Source of the DNA: Streptomyces spirodelae
GTDB taxonomy: Bacteria > Actinomycetota > Actinomycetes > Streptomycetales > Streptomycetaceae
Direction: 5' to 3'
Assembly: GCF_017676385.1 (NCBI RefSeq)
Contig: NZ_JAFFZN010000044.1
Coordinates: forward strand, 1 to 43,114
DNA length: 43,114 nucleotides
Numbering within the stretch: the stretch's first letter is position 1; every line of letters starts with the position of its first letter. A program made the translations under genes and the position numbers. Below the pieces are notes generated by a model that had not been told where the DNA came from, searched no databases, and saw only the letters and a program-made list of their open reading frames with translations. This document shows, piece after piece, positions 43,019 to 43,114 of the stretch.

Positions 43019-43114
43019 TCTGATCGGGACAACCGGATCAAATATCCAGGTCCCGGAGTCTCCAAGCGAACAAGCACACTCTTCAATTTGAAGTGCGGTT
43101 GTTGTCTCAGAACC
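43019..43114 (-). other. 23S-5S intergenic spacer (partial)
   Basis: 96 bases up to the window end, transcribed as part of the rRNA precursor. It has an ACTTCAAATTGAAGAGT inverted repeat (43078-43094), perhaps a processing stem. I cannot place the 23S 3' end with certainty. Confidence 0.7.

Overview
The window is a stretch of actinomycete chromosome, almost certainly Streptomyces or a close relative. The DNA is very GC-rich with strong G/C bias at third codon positions. Many starts are GTG (one TTG), adjacent genes often overlap as GTGA or ATGA, a complete desferrioxamine gene set (desABCD) sits behind a DmdR/IdeR-type iron box, and the right end holds a 5S rRNA of streptomycete type with its terminator. 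I see no insertion sequence, prophage, tRNA, CRISPR array or replication origin.

Layout, left to right. 1-2.5 kb: a secreted Rpf-like LysM protein (-) behind a long structured leader, then two coupled genes of unknown function (+). 2.6-7.3 kb: der, a PlsC-type acyltransferase, cmk, a prephenate dehydrogenase and an AroH-type chorismate mutase, all (-). 7.4-13 kb: a DUF952 gene (+), then an rluB-type synthase, scpB, scpA, a ribbon-helix-helix protein and a ParA ATPase (-), which together look like a chromosome-organisation operon. 13.3-19.6 kb: alanine dehydrogenase, a STAND NTPase with TPRs, a Nudix hydrolase and CTP synthase (-). 20-27.6 kb: a GH15 trehalase/glucoamylase-like enzyme (+), a glycosyltransferase, recN, NAD kinase, tlyA and a small Rv1693-like gene (-). 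27.6-41 kb: iron acquisition, made of a FecCD-type importer (ATPase and two permeases, -) divergent from a binding lipoprotein and a siderophore-interacting reductase (+), then a HAD phosphatase (-) and a DUF1015 gene (+), then desABCD (+). 41-43.1 kb: a TPR protein with a 300-residue Arg/Asp/Gly-rich N-terminus (-), directly behind the rRNA terminator, 5S rRNA and the 23S-5S spacer.

Read right to left, the backbone (TPR, HAD, small Rv1693-like gene, tlyA, nadK, recN, pyrG, Nudix, parA, scpA, scpB, pseudouridine synthase, cmk, der) follows the order I remember for Mycobacterium tuberculosis Rv1691-Rv1713. Against that backbone the siderophore genes appear as two separate blocks: the uptake block lies between the small gene and the HAD gene, and desABCD lies between DUF1015 and the TPR gene. 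The tyrosine recombinase gene (xerD) and the steA/steB-like pair expected from that order are absent.

The iron genes form one functional unit. DesA makes cadaverine, DesB hydroxylates it, DesC acylates it and DesD joins the units into desferrioxamine. The lipoprotein and ABC importer bring a ferri-siderophore back and the SIP-family flavoprotein reduces the iron. Two iron boxes, one in the divergent transporter promoter and one before desA, would switch both blocks with the same iron repressor. Other points of interest are the ParA/RHH/ScpAB operon, a 16-bp minisatellite, the rpf leader RNA and the disordered TPR protein next to the rRNA operon. No clear candidate for a wholly new defence or biosynthetic system is visible.
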